Shown piece after piece: positions 8,646 through 16,795 of a stretch of DNA of 26,193 bases. Where the stretch lies: the NCBI GenBank assembly GCA_934725015.1, contig CAKVAS010000028.1, positions 1 through 26,193 of the forward strand, in the 5' to 3' direction. Numbering within the stretch: the first letter of the stretch is position 1; each line of letters opens with the position of its first letter. The stretch is from an uncultured Bacteroidales bacterium (GTDB lineage Bacteria; Bacteroidota; Bacteroidia; Bacteroidales; UBA932). The notes beneath the pieces are model-generated. The model worked only from the letters and a program-made list of their open reading frames with translations, was not told where the DNA came from and did no database searches. The translations under genes were made by a program, and so were the position numbers.

Positions 8646-9584
8646 TTATTTACAGTCGGCAGCAATTGCCCGAAGTTCATCAGGATTCAATCCGGTACAG
8701 GAAATTATCGTTTCCTGCGGGATGCCCGCGACAAGCAATTTTGCAGCAACGTCGCGGGCTTTCGACATTTCGCCTTCAGCTATCCCTTCGGTCCGTCCTT
8801 CCGCGAGCCCGGTCTTGTGCGCATACTTTCTCTGCGCGATGATGTCCATTTCGTTCATGATCTTCCTCTCATATAAAAGTTTCTTGTCCTTCGGGAAGGC
8901 GGCGAGCCGGCAGGCCTCAAGCAGGTCCCTGACGAACGGCTTTCCCTTAATCTCCGCCGGGATGTCCGTGAACGAGCCGCTGTGCCTGAACACATAGAAC
9001 AACCAGTCCTCGTCCGAACTGCACTCCTCCTCGCTCTTGTCAAACCTCCCCAACTCCACAAATGTAATGGAAATTGTCGGAGGAGCAACCTCCCCGGTAC
9101 GATTTTCTTTGAAAATGTAGTGCGAGACAATCTGACTCCCGTCCCAGTCCCGCCCCGAATGCGCCGGGAGGCAGTAGTTCAGCATCGACACAACATAGAC
9201 CGGGCGTAGCTCTCCGTATTCCTGTCCTCTGTTGAGCCTGACGTGGTAGGCTCCTGCCCCATAATAGACGCACCTCTGGAAGAAGTCGTCCTCCGGAGCA
9301 CGCTGGAACTCCACGAGAAACCGCCTCCCCTCGTCGTCCTCGCAGATGAGGTCGAGCTGCGTCCTCTTCCCGCCTACGGTGTCCGGTGTCCGCTCCCTGT
9401 CGAGATACTTCACGATGTCCGCGACGTGTACGCCCTCCGGCAGAATCCTGTTGAGCAGGCCGATGAGCAGAAGCTTGTTGTCCTTGTCGGCGAAGACCGC
9501 CTTGAACGAGGTGTCGTAGGTGAGATTCACGAAGACCCCGGGATTTTCATTGTTCATGTAGTTCTCGTTGTAATTTTCGTCCAT
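8646..9584 (-). CDS. PD-(D/E)XK nuclease family transposase (Rpn / PDDEXK_2)
   Basis: This 312-residue member of the Rpn/PDDEXK_2 family (PF12784) is related to recombination-promoting nucleases. The N-terminus has the typical NLTYDTSFKAVFADKDNKLL block. The nuclease core shows Asp78 in TQLDLI and Glu92-Phe-Gln94 in FLVEFQR, the D-ExQ variant of the fold. Toward the C-terminus KIMNEMDIIAQRKYAHKTG and the Gly/Glu-rich GLAEGRTEGIAEGE linker are family hallmarks. I chose the ATG at 9584 (MDENYNENY); an upstream in-frame ATG at 9680 would add a low-complexity, non-conserved stretch that includes a hairpin, and an internal ATG at 9557 is also possible. Such genes are common, dispersed and possibly mobile. 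No flanking transposon ends were found. Confidence 0.88.
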   Translation of the reverse strand: MDENYNENYMNNENPGVFVNLTYDTSFKAVFADKDNKLLLIGLLNRILPEGVHVADIVKYLDRERTPDTVGGKRTQLDLICEDDEGRRFLVEFQRAPEDDFFQRCVYYGAGAYHVRLNRGQEYGELRPVYVVSMLNYCLPAHSGRDWDGSQIVSHYIFKENRTGEVAPPTISITFVELGRFDKSEEECSSDEDWLFYVFRHSGSFTDIPAEIKGKPFVRDLLEACRLAAFPKDKKLLYERKIMNEMDIIAQRKYAHKTGLAEGRTEGIAEGEMSKARDVAAKLLVAGIPQETIISCTGLNPDELRAIAADCK

Positions 9585-9623
9585 AATATGCTGTGTTTTT
9601 AATCCGACTGCAAAGCAACGAAG

Positions 9624-9658
9624 AATTAGCCGTTGAATGAAATATTCAGCGGCTAATT
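9624..9658. repeat. 15-bp hairpin upstream of the Rpn-type gene
   Basis: AATTAGCCGTTGAAT pairs with ATTCAGCGGCTAATT across a GAAAT loop, with a single G-U wobble. It lies 40 bp upstream of the chosen start of the Rpn-type gene. There is no T run, so it is not a standard terminator. It could be a regulatory hairpin or a trace of a mobile element end. Confidence 0.55.
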
Positions 9659-9701
9659 GATAGAATCGTCCACGGGGCATAGTGAGAGGCCGGTTTGAAA
9701 T

Positions 9702-9736
9702 AAAAAAATCCGGAAAGTTCGCGCAAACTTTCCGGA
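9702..9736 (-). terminator. Intrinsic terminator, probably of the pre-crRNA
   Basis: The perfect 11-bp stem TCCGGAAAGTT / AACTTTCCGGA has a 6-base loop. On the minus strand it is followed by seven T residues (the A run at 9702-9708). It lies about 245 bp beyond the last repeat in the direction I infer for array transcription, so it probably ends the pre-crRNA before the Rpn-type gene. Confidence 0.85.
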
Positions 9737-9980
9737 CGGGACGCGCTGCATATAGAATGTAAATCTCTGGTTTATCGAGAATTGTTCAAAAACGGTTTTC
9801 CAATATCCGCTGAAAAATCGCCGTCTCAAAATAAATCGCCTTCCGGGTTATTCCCGAGTACAACAATAATGTCCTCGGCAATGAAACGCACGATGACACA
9901 CTTGCTCCCAACAGTCGACGGATTCTGATGTTGCACAGAAACTTATTCTCTGATACCATCGAGATAATTGACGCCATATG
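9737..9980. other. Array trailer region, no supported gene
   Basis: This 244-bp stretch lies between the terminator and the degenerate terminal repeat. Short open stretches exist on both strands (for example minus 9786-9977), but none has a recognisable domain, and on the plus strand the best frame opens after a stop and runs into the repeat. It may contain an old eroded gene or spacer remnant. I see no repeat copy in it. Confidence 0.5.
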
Positions 9981-11075
9981 CTCAATATCCTTGTTTTAGT
10001 GGAATATAGTCTCTGAGCAGAACTTCCTGCATGCAAAATAACAGACATGGTCTTAATCCTTGTTTTAGTGGAATATAGTCTCTGAGCTGGTTGAATCTCA
10101 GTGTCTTATCCCGCGTCTACAAGTCTTAATCCTTGTTTTAGTGGAATATAGTCTCTGAGGATCCTGTCGAAATCGGGATCACGACAGGGAGTATATTGTC
10201 TTAATCCTTGTTTTAGTGGAATATAGTCTCTGAGTGATACAGACAGCCCCAAGGATGTACTATGTGTCTTAATCCTTGTTTTAGTGGAATATAGTCTCTG
10301 AGCAGGGCGGTGATGATTCAGACGGCGCAGTGGACGGACGTCTTAATCCTTGTTTTAGTGGAATATAGTCTCTGAGTTCCGGACACCTATTTCGACACGT
10401 ACGGACTTTGACCCGTCTTAATCCTTGTTTTAGTGGAATATAGTCTCTGAGGGAAAACAAAAGAACGGAAAGGCCGAGCGGGAAGTCTTAATCCTTGTTT
10501 TAGTGGAATATAGTCTCTGAGAATTAGAACAAAGCTTCTTTGAGGCTGCCACAAAGTGTCTTAATCCTTGTTTTAGTGGAATATAGTCTCTGAGGTCTGA
10601 CATAAGGCTTGAGGCATTTTCAACAATGAAAGTCTTAATCCTTGTTTTAGTGGAATATAGTCTCTGAGATGACCCCGGACGAGTACCGCCACGACGGGCG
10701 GGAGGTCTTAATCCTTGTTTTAGTGGAATATAGTCTCTGAGACTGGGGAATGAGTTTGAAGAAAGGCTCAAGGCAGTCTTAATCCTTGTTTTAGTGGAAT
10801 ATAGTCTCTGAGGCAACTAACTCACTCCACATCGAACTCCTCTCGGAGGAGTCTTAATCCTTGTTTTAGTGGAATATAGTCTCTGAGCCCGTCACACTGA
10901 GAGAACTGGCGGAGGCGGTATATGTCTTAATCCTTGTTTTAGTGGAATATAGTCTCTGAGGTTCGCCTTGATTATGACTACGACGTGGTCTGAAAGGTCT
11001 TAATCCTTGTTTTAGTGGAATATAGTCTCTGAGAATTAAATTTGGGACGGAAGTCCCTAGCGTGTTCAAGTCTTA
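9981..11075 (-). CRISPR. CRISPR array, leader-distal (older) segment, 15 repeats plus a split 16th
   Basis: 37-bp repeats start at 9981, 10050, 10123, 10198, 10266, 10340, 10415, 10485, 10558, 10632, 10705, 10776, 10851, 10924 and 10997. The first six bases of a sixteenth (GTCTTA) lie at 11070-11075. Plus-strand copies begin GTCTTAATCC and end ATAGTCTCTGAG. The copy at 9981 is degenerate in its first bases (CTCAATATCC), as expected for a terminal repeat. Spacers are 31-38 bp. Read on the minus strand the repeat ends in GGATTAAGAC, close to the 3' end of type III-type repeats, so the 8-nt crRNA tag would be ATTAAGAC. The insertion sequence separates this segment from the promoter and may reduce its expression. 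Confidence 0.97.
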
Positions 11076-11102
11076 GTAAAATGTAAAAAATAACCTGCAT
11101 CA
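11076..11102 (+). repeat. Left terminal inverted repeat of the IS
   Basis: It starts GTAAAATGTAAAAAATAA and ends TGCATCA. It matches the right end in 23 of 27 positions, with mismatches at positions 5, 6, 19 and 20. Confidence 0.85.
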
Positions 11103-11289
11103 CTTTAGCGCATAATCAAGCGGCCATCGAATGGTAGTTTCGTCCTCTGAAACCAGAGCCGGAAGATGCTTGACCACGCCTCGGCAACACGGTGTAAAAT
11201 ATTGGTTTAATTATTTGATTATCAACAATATGATATAGTAAATCTGGAGAAAATTTCGTATCTTTATACAATAACGACAAAGCATAAAG

Positions 11290-12510
11290 ATGCAATCGAA
11301 AACTCCTCCAGAAGTACTCACGCCCAGTGAAAAGGCGTATATGTCGGGCCTGAACGAAAGAGACAGAAGGCTGTTTCTTGCCGCAAAGGCAGAAAGCCTC
11401 AAGGCTCAGGGGCTCAGCTACCGCAAATTTAGCACAAAAATGGGAATTAGCACACATACTCTTCAAACTGGGGTGCAAGAACTGCATTCCGGCCACACCC
11501 TTGCAAAGGGGCGCATCCGCAGAGAGGGCGGCGGACGTCATGCCGGTCTGCCCCAACACCCCGAATGGGTTCAGGCCGCAACTCAGATCATGGAGCCCCA
11601 CAAGGCCGGTCTTCCCCAAGACGAGGAGGTGGTATGGGTGTCCATGTCCAAGACCCATATCCGGAACGAGCTTGCCAGGGCCGGACATAAAGTCTCGCGA
11701 CACCATGTCACTCAAATACTTGAGCATCTCGGTCTCCGGGAACGCTCTTTCCGCAAAGATATTCCCATGAGAGACGTAAAGGACAGGAACGAGCAGTTCG
11801 AGAATATTGCATCCGTGCGCAAGTCTTTGGAGGAGGCCGGCATCCCTATCATCAGCATCGACACCAAGAAGAAGGAACTGCTCGGCAACTTCAAAAGACC
11901 CGGCAAGGCACTTTCTAACGGAAGCCTGAAGTCGTACGACCATGACTTCGGCACGTTCAGCAACGGGATGCTTGTGCCGCATGGCATATACGATGTCACA
12001 AAGAATGTCGGTTATATGACAATGGGGATCAGTCACGACACCTCCGAGTTTGTCTGTGAGAATGTCGAGAGGGTCTGGAACGATTACCTCAGGGAGCAAT
12101 ATCCTGACGCACGGACAATTGCCATCCTGTGTGACGGCGGAGGTTCCAACTCCAGTTCCCACAAGATAGTCAAACAAGACCTTATGAATCTTGCCGACAG
12201 ACTGAATATGAGGCTTCTTGTTATGCATTACCCTCCTTACTGTTCAAAGTTCAATCCCATTGAGCATCGGCTGTTCTCCCAGATCACACGCAGCTGGAAC
12301 GGAGCTCCGCTGATGTCGGTTGAAGACGCTGTCAGACGCGCCGAGATGACAACGACTAAACCGGGACTGAAAGTATATGCCGACATAAACACCAAAACTT
12401 ATGAAATCAAAAGGCCGGTCGATGAATCATACGAAAGAAGACTTGCCTGGCAGGTCGTTCATTCACCCGTTCTACCTAAGTGGAACTACCTCATCAAACC
12501 GGACAACTGA
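11290..12510 (+). CDS. ISAzo13-family transposase (DDE)
   Basis: This 406-residue DDE transposase resembles the ISAzo13 / Rhodopirellula-type family (PF07592). The catalytic triad is visible as Asp191 in ISIDTKKKELLGNF, Asp282 in LCDGGGSNSSS and Glu325 in SKFNPIEHRLFS. Other family blocks are HDFGTFSNGMLVPHGIYD and the downstream TTTKPGLKVYAD. The N-terminal 150 residues are helix-turn-helix-like (LSYRKFSTKMGISTHTL). The stop codon TGA forms the first three bases of the right inverted repeat. The reading frame is intact and opposite in direction to the cas operon and the inferred crRNA transcription. About 190 bp of noncoding sequence separate the left end from the start. Confidence 0.95.
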   Translation: MQSKTPPEVLTPSEKAYMSGLNERDRRLFLAAKAESLKAQGLSYRKFSTKMGISTHTLQTGVQELHSGHTLAKGRIRREGGGRHAGLPQHPEWVQAATQIMEPHKAGLPQDEEVVWVSMSKTHIRNELARAGHKVSRHHVTQILEHLGLRERSFRKDIPMRDVKDRNEQFENIASVRKSLEEAGIPIISIDTKKKELLGNFKRPGKALSNGSLKSYDHDFGTFSNGMLVPHGIYDVTKNVGYMTMGISHDTSEFVCENVERVWNDYLREQYPDARTIAILCDGGGSNSSSHKIVKQDLMNLADRLNMRLLVMHYPPYCSKFNPIEHRLFSQITRSWNGAPLMSVEDAVRRAEMTTTKPGLKVYADINTKTYEIKRPVDESYERRLAWQVVHSPVLPKWNYLIKPDN

Positions 12511-12534
12511 TGCAACTTATTTTTTACACATTAC
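12508..12534 (-). repeat. Right terminal inverted repeat of the IS
   Basis: It reads TGATGCAACTTATTTTTTAC at its inner side and ends ATTAC at the outer junction. It includes the transposase stop codon. Confidence 0.85.
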
Positions 12535-15397
12535 TTAATCCTTGTTTTAGTGGAATATAGTCTCTGAGCCGGGTGCAGCTGATGAATGACACTCATCGGT
12601 GTTTCGTCTTAATCCTTGTTTTAGTGGAATATAGTCTCTGAGAGATGGATTCAGATTACGAGCGTCTCCAGCACGTGTCTTAATCCTTGTTTTAGTGGAA
12701 TATAGTCTCTGAGAATTACAGTTATGAAGAAAATGTTTTTTTACAAAAAAGTCTTAATCCTTGTTTTAGTGGAATATAGTCTCTGAGGATATTATGAGTT
12801 CGAAGATGACTTCGCGATGTGCGAGTCTTAATCCTTGTTTTAGTGGAATATAGTCTCTGAGCGTCGCGAAATTCGCAAGAAGAGCGAGTATGCCTATAGT
12901 CTTAATCCTTGTTTTAGTGGAATATAGTCTCTGAGTGTTTACACTTTCACAGATGCCGCTTCTGCCAGGTGTCTTAATCCTTGTTTTAGTGGAATATAGT
13001 CTCTGAGATTCCAAAGCTCGGCAAGTTAAAACTGCCGAGTCTTAATCCTTGTTTTAGTGGAATATAGTCTCTGAGCTTTCCGGTTGTGGATACGGAGAAG
13101 TTCTTTGACTGTCTTAATCCTTGTTTTAGTGGAATATAGTCTCTGAGACAATCCAGAGGAGTACTATCAGCTTGTTAGGAATTGTCTTAATCCTTGTTTT
13201 AGTGGAATATAGTCTCTGAGCAAGTTACTGTTAAGTATGTTGATGTAAGGCTACTGGTCTTAATCCTTGTTTTAGTGGAATATAGTCTCTGAGTAAATTT
13301 ATTTTTTATGTTTACACTTTCACAGATGCCGTCTTAATCCTTGTTTTAGTGGAATATAGTCTCTGAGGGCTGGGTCTGGGATGAGGAAAAGGGCAAGTGG
13401 TTCAGAAGTCTTAATCCTTGTTTTAGTGGAATATAGTCTCTGAGGGTTGCTTCATGCAACTGCCCGATGAATGCAACATCCGTCTTAATCCTTGTTTTAG
13501 TGGAATATAGTCTCTGAGACTAAAAAGACAAGGTTATGAGCAACTATTATTGTCTTAATCCTTGTTTTAGTGGAATATAGTCTCTGAGTTCTGCCAGGTC
13601 AGCAGAGTAGGCCAGTAACAGAGTCTTAATCCTTGTTTTAGTGGAATATAGTCTCTGAGATGGGGGCGCGGCAGGCGATGGGCGCCCCCGTCACAGTCTT
13701 AATCCTTGTTTTAGTGGAATATAGTCTCTGAGGAGACTGAAAGTGTTGGAGGCGATGGGGGCGCGGCGTCTTAATCCTTGTTTTAGTGGAATATAGTCTC
13801 TGAGGCATGGTGTTTTCGCTGAACACCCCGGAGGCGTGGGGTCTTAATCCTTGTTTTAGTGGAATATAGTCTCTGAGATATACTTAAAGGTTCGGACGTG
13901 TTCCGGTTGTGTTTGTCTTAATCCTTGTTTTAGTGGAATATAGTCTCTGAGTCCCTGATTACGGCGATTCTCGCCGTGGCGGGTCTTAATCCTTGTTTTA
14001 GTGGAATATAGTCTCTGAGCGATTATGTAGATTCTTTCACTTTTTTTAGTAGTGAGTCTTAATCCTTGTTTTAGTGGAATATAGTCTCTGAGAAGTCGCA
14101 CAACTGTGCTTCCCGGAAGCGTATGCGGGTCTTAATCCTTGTTTTAGTGGAATATAGTCTCTGAGTGCTGACACAGCTGCGGTTCTTGGTGTTGCCATGA
14201 AGTCTTAATCCTTGTTTTAGTGGAATATAGTCTCTGAGTTCAAGCGCGCATGCTTCAACCTCGGAATCGGGCGTGTCTTAATCCTTGTTTTAGTGGAATA
14301 TAGTCTCTGAGACGGGGGAATGGATAAGCAAGCAGGACGTGGGCACTGGTCTTAATCCTTGTTTTAGTGGAATATAGTCTCTGAGCCCGTCACACTGAAA
14401 GCGCTGGCGGAGGCGGTATATCGTCTTAATCCTTGTTTTAGTGGAATATAGTCTCTGAGGTCTATTAAGATAGACATTCTCGCCTACAGTCTTAATCCTT
14501 GTTTTAGTGGAATATAGTCTCTGAGATTCCGGAAGCCGCACGACATATATACCTGAACTTTGTCTTAATCCTTGTTTTAGTGGAATATAGTCTCTGAGCG
14601 TCGTGCGGCTCGATTCCGGAAGCCGCACGACGTCTTAATCCTTGTTTTAGTGGAATATAGTCTCTGAGAGCGCTACGAGCTCCTCAAGGGCAAGACGCTC
14701 ACAGGTCTTAATCCTTGTTTTAGTGGAATATAGTCTCTGAGGGCGCCCCCGTCACACTGAAAGCGCTGGCGGAGGCGGGTCTTAATCCTTGTTTTAGTGG
14801 AATATAGTCTCTGAGCATTTTGTCAGGCGGTTGAAGACTTCGCGTCGATCGTCTTAATCCTTGTTTTAGTGGAATATAGTCTCTGAGTAGCCCAAGTAAC
14901 TGTTTTATGAGGTGCTCGTGCATAGTCTTAATCCTTGTTTTAGTGGAATATAGTCTCTGAGCCAGTAACAGAGGTTGCTACCGACAACCTTAAAGTCTTA
15001 ATCCTTGTTTTAGTGGAATATAGTCTCTGAGAGAACCCACTTGTGGTCTCTCAGAAAATCCGTGAGGCGGGTCTTAATCCTTGTTTTAGTGGAATATAGT
15101 CTCTGAGCTGAGATCAACGGCAAGAACACGCTCATCCCTATGGTCTTAATCCTTGTTTTAGTGGAATATAGTCTCTGAGCGGTTCTTGGTGTTGCCATGA
15201 ACCGCGTCTCTGTCAGTCTTAATCCTTGTTTTAGTGGAATATAGTCTCTGAGTCCGGGCCCCGATGAGAATCGCGGCCCGGATTGTCTTAATCCTTGTTT
15301 TAGTGGAATATAGTCTCTGAGATTTCGCGTGGTCGTCGAAGCCGAGTGTTTCTTCGTGGAGTCTTAATCCTTGTTTTAGTGGAATATAGTCTCTGAG
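12535..15397 (-). CRISPR. CRISPR array, leader-proximal (younger) segment, rest of the split repeat plus 39 repeats
   Basis: It begins with the right part of the split repeat (12535-12568). It continues with 37-bp repeats at 12606, 12677, 12751, 12825, 12899, 12971, 13039, 13111, 13184, 13257, 13331, 13408, 13482, 13552, 13623, 13696, 13768, 13841, 13915, 13983, 14056, 14129, 14202, 14275, 14349, 14423, 14489, 14562, 14632, 14705, 14779, 14851, 14925, 14995, 15071, 15143, 15216, 15285 and 15361. The repeats appear identical by eye. Spacers are 29-40 bp. With the first segment the array totals 55 repeats and 54 spacers. The newest spacers should be those nearest 15397, next to the leader. Four families of overlapping spacers are described in the findings. 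Confidence 0.98.
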
Positions 15398-15572
15398 AGC
15401 AATTTCTGGACATTATTGTATTTCAATGAGTTGAGACCCGAATTGGGGTTTAGGGGCATCAAAACTGAAGAAAAAATGTACCTTTCATCACATCCCATAA
15501 ATCCGACCCTTTATGCAAATTTAGGTATTATTTTTAAGATTAACAAACTTGTCAAAGAACTCGGTTATGCAT
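15398..15572 (-). promoter_or_regulatory. CRISPR leader
   Basis: This AT-rich 175-bp stretch lies between the last gene of the cas operon and the first repeat. It contains a well-spaced promoter on the minus strand and no open frame of note. Its position beside the perfect repeats and opposite the degenerate repeat marks it as the leader end, where new spacers are added. Confidence 0.8.
15516..15547 (-). promoter_or_regulatory. Leader promoter, TTTG-N20-TAAATTTG
   Basis: On the minus strand TTTG (15547-15544) is followed by 20 bp and then TAAATTTG (15523-15516). This fits the Bacteroidota -33/-7 promoter pattern (TTTG and TAnnTTTG). Transcription would start near 15510 and enter the first repeat after about 110 nt. 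Confidence 0.65.
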
Positions 15573-16793
15573 CTACAAAATTGACGTAGCCCTCCATTTT
15601 CCGTTTTTACGAACACCGACGACCGTAATGTCAGCATCCGGCTTGATGCGGGAAACAAGCTGCGCCGGGATAAAGCAGCCATCGACAAGGCCATACCGGT
15701 TTCCCATTCTGTCCGTCTTCAGCCGGACTGAGCCGGTAAAACAGCGGACGTCGTCACGCCATTCAGGGAATCCGTCCGCCACGGCACACGAAATAACCCG
15801 TCGGGGACCGTCGTCCGGCTTATATGAGCGGACAGCGTAGGCCACATTCATGCAACTCGCGGCGGGGATACCAGTCCGGAAAAGCGGAACCGCCAGCACG
15901 CGGCCCTTTTTGTCCGCGAGAACAATCTTCGTGACAATCCGCTTCCCGCCCTTCGCTCTGACCTCTCGCGTCATAAGAGGAATCATCACGGAACACGGAG
16001 AATCCTGATAGACAAACTCTTCCGCAGCAGCCGTATTCTCCGCATAAAACTCCCGTCCGGTCTTTAGCGGCACCGTGTCTGGCGGAATGAACCTCATAAT
16101 CCTCGAATAGTCTTCGGACAAGTGCCAGGAATTCTTTCTATATGTATCTGAATAAGTCCGGAGTTCATAGGCCGCACGCCCATAGTCATTTTCCCTGATT
16201 AAGACACAGGCAAGCTTGAGCCTCGTTTTCCCGGTAAACTCCGGTTTGGACTGAATGAGCAGGGACTTGCACAAAGCGGACTTGCGGACGGAATCATCAT
16301 CCAGAAAATCATAGAGTTCACTCCAGAGGTAGCCGTCATTCTTGACTTTGAGCACCTTTCTGAACAATGAAAGCGCATCATTGTTCCGTCCGGATGCCCT
16401 GTACCCCATTGCAAGCGCCCTGAGCAGGAAAACATTGTCAGGAAATCTCTTAGCCGCCCGTTCAAGAAAATCCGTCTCCTCAGCGGAAGGAGCCTCAGAC
16501 GAGGCTCGGTACTGATGCGCATAAAATGTGGCAATATGTTGAACCGCCGCGCCGAGACACTGAAGCATAATTTCATCCTGTTCCATATAATCGGCAAGCC
16601 GGAGCATCTCAGAACCGGCCTGCCAGGCCGGAACCAAAGAAAAATCGCCGGACTTTGAAATTGAATAATAGACCCAGAACAAAGCTGACGCGCTCCATTT
16701 GTCCGGACTCCTCGCGAAATCGTCCGATGCCATTTCCAAAGCCTCCGCAGTCCTGCCGGCTTTTCTCAATGCTGAAATTTCCCTGAATGACAT
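15573..16793 (-). CDS. TPR and OB-like protein of the CRISPR adaptation operon
   Basis: A 406-residue protein of unknown function. Roughly the first 230 residues form helical, TPR-like repeats (it opens with REISALRKAGRTAEALEMA; another clear repeat is NDALSLFRKVLKVKNDGYLW). The middle is mixed. The last 40 or so residues (RYGLVDGCFIPAQLVSRI, then ITVVGVRKNGKWRATSIL) look like a small beta-rich, OB-fold-like module. The combination recalls the TPR and OB parts of TOTE conflict systems, a resemblance from memory only. The ATG at 16793 lies 2 bp after the cas2 stop; a TTG 6 bp upstream overlaps cas2 but is less likely. As the last gene of the operon, next to the leader, it may act as a scaffold or nucleic-acid-binding partner in adaptation, which is inference. 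Confidence 0.75.
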   Translation of the reverse strand: MSFREISALRKAGRTAEALEMASDDFARSPDKWSASALFWVYYSISKSGDFSLVPAWQAGSEMLRLADYMEQDEIMLQCLGAAVQHIATFYAHQYRASSEAPSAEETDFLERAAKRFPDNVFLLRALAMGYRASGRNNDALSLFRKVLKVKNDGYLWSELYDFLDDDSVRKSALCKSLLIQSKPEFTGKTRLKLACVLIRENDYGRAAYELRTYSDTYRKNSWHLSEDYSRIMRFIPPDTVPLKTGREFYAENTAAAEEFVYQDSPCSVMIPLMTREVRAKGGKRIVTKIVLADKKGRVLAVPLFRTGIPAASCMNVAYAVRSYKPDDGPRRVISCAVADGFPEWRDDVRCFTGSVRLKTDRMGNRYGLVDGCFIPAQLVSRIKPDADITVVGVRKNGKWRATSIL

Positions 16794-16795
16794 GG

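Larger units (their letters stand above)
11076..12534 (+). mobile_element. ISAzo13-family insertion sequence inside a CRISPR repeat
   Basis: A 1459-bp element carries one transposase gene and 27-bp imperfect terminal inverted repeats (23 of 27 matching). It sits between GTCTTA (11070-11075) and TTAATCC (from 12535). Deleting it together with one TTA restores a perfect 37-bp repeat, so the target duplication is TTA (a shorter TA duplication would leave the ends misaligned by one base). The ends are intact, so the insertion looks recent and the element may be active. Confidence 0.93.

Noticed and set aside
9786..9977. 63-codon minus-strand frame in the array trailer
   Set aside because: No domain, no start signal and no conservation clue; left as undefined trailer.
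10430..11069. Minus-strand open frames with repeated QRLYSTKTRIKT-like peptide units (and similar frames up to 15198)
   Set aside because: These are translations of the CRISPR repeats, which happen to lack stops in some frames; the repeat-spacer structure explains them fully.
11116..12228. 370-codon open frame antisense to the transposase
   Set aside because: It has no recognisable domain and lies entirely opposite a clear DDE transposase; it is a by-product of codon bias.
11076..12534. IS630-family element with TA duplication
   Set aside because: The transposase has ISAzo13-type motifs (IDTKKKELLGNF, DGGGSN, NPIEHRLF), and a TTA duplication gives exactly aligned terminal repeats while TA leaves them one base out of register.
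9981..15397. CRISPR array transcribed on the plus strand
   Set aside because: The degenerate repeat and terminator are at the left end, the leader promoter is at the right end, and the minus-strand repeat end resembles type III tags.
9981..15397. Open reading frames within single spacers taken as proof of coding-strand targeting
   Set aside because: A 36-nt segment is open in at least one of three frames most of the time by chance; only the overlapping families were used for the strand argument.
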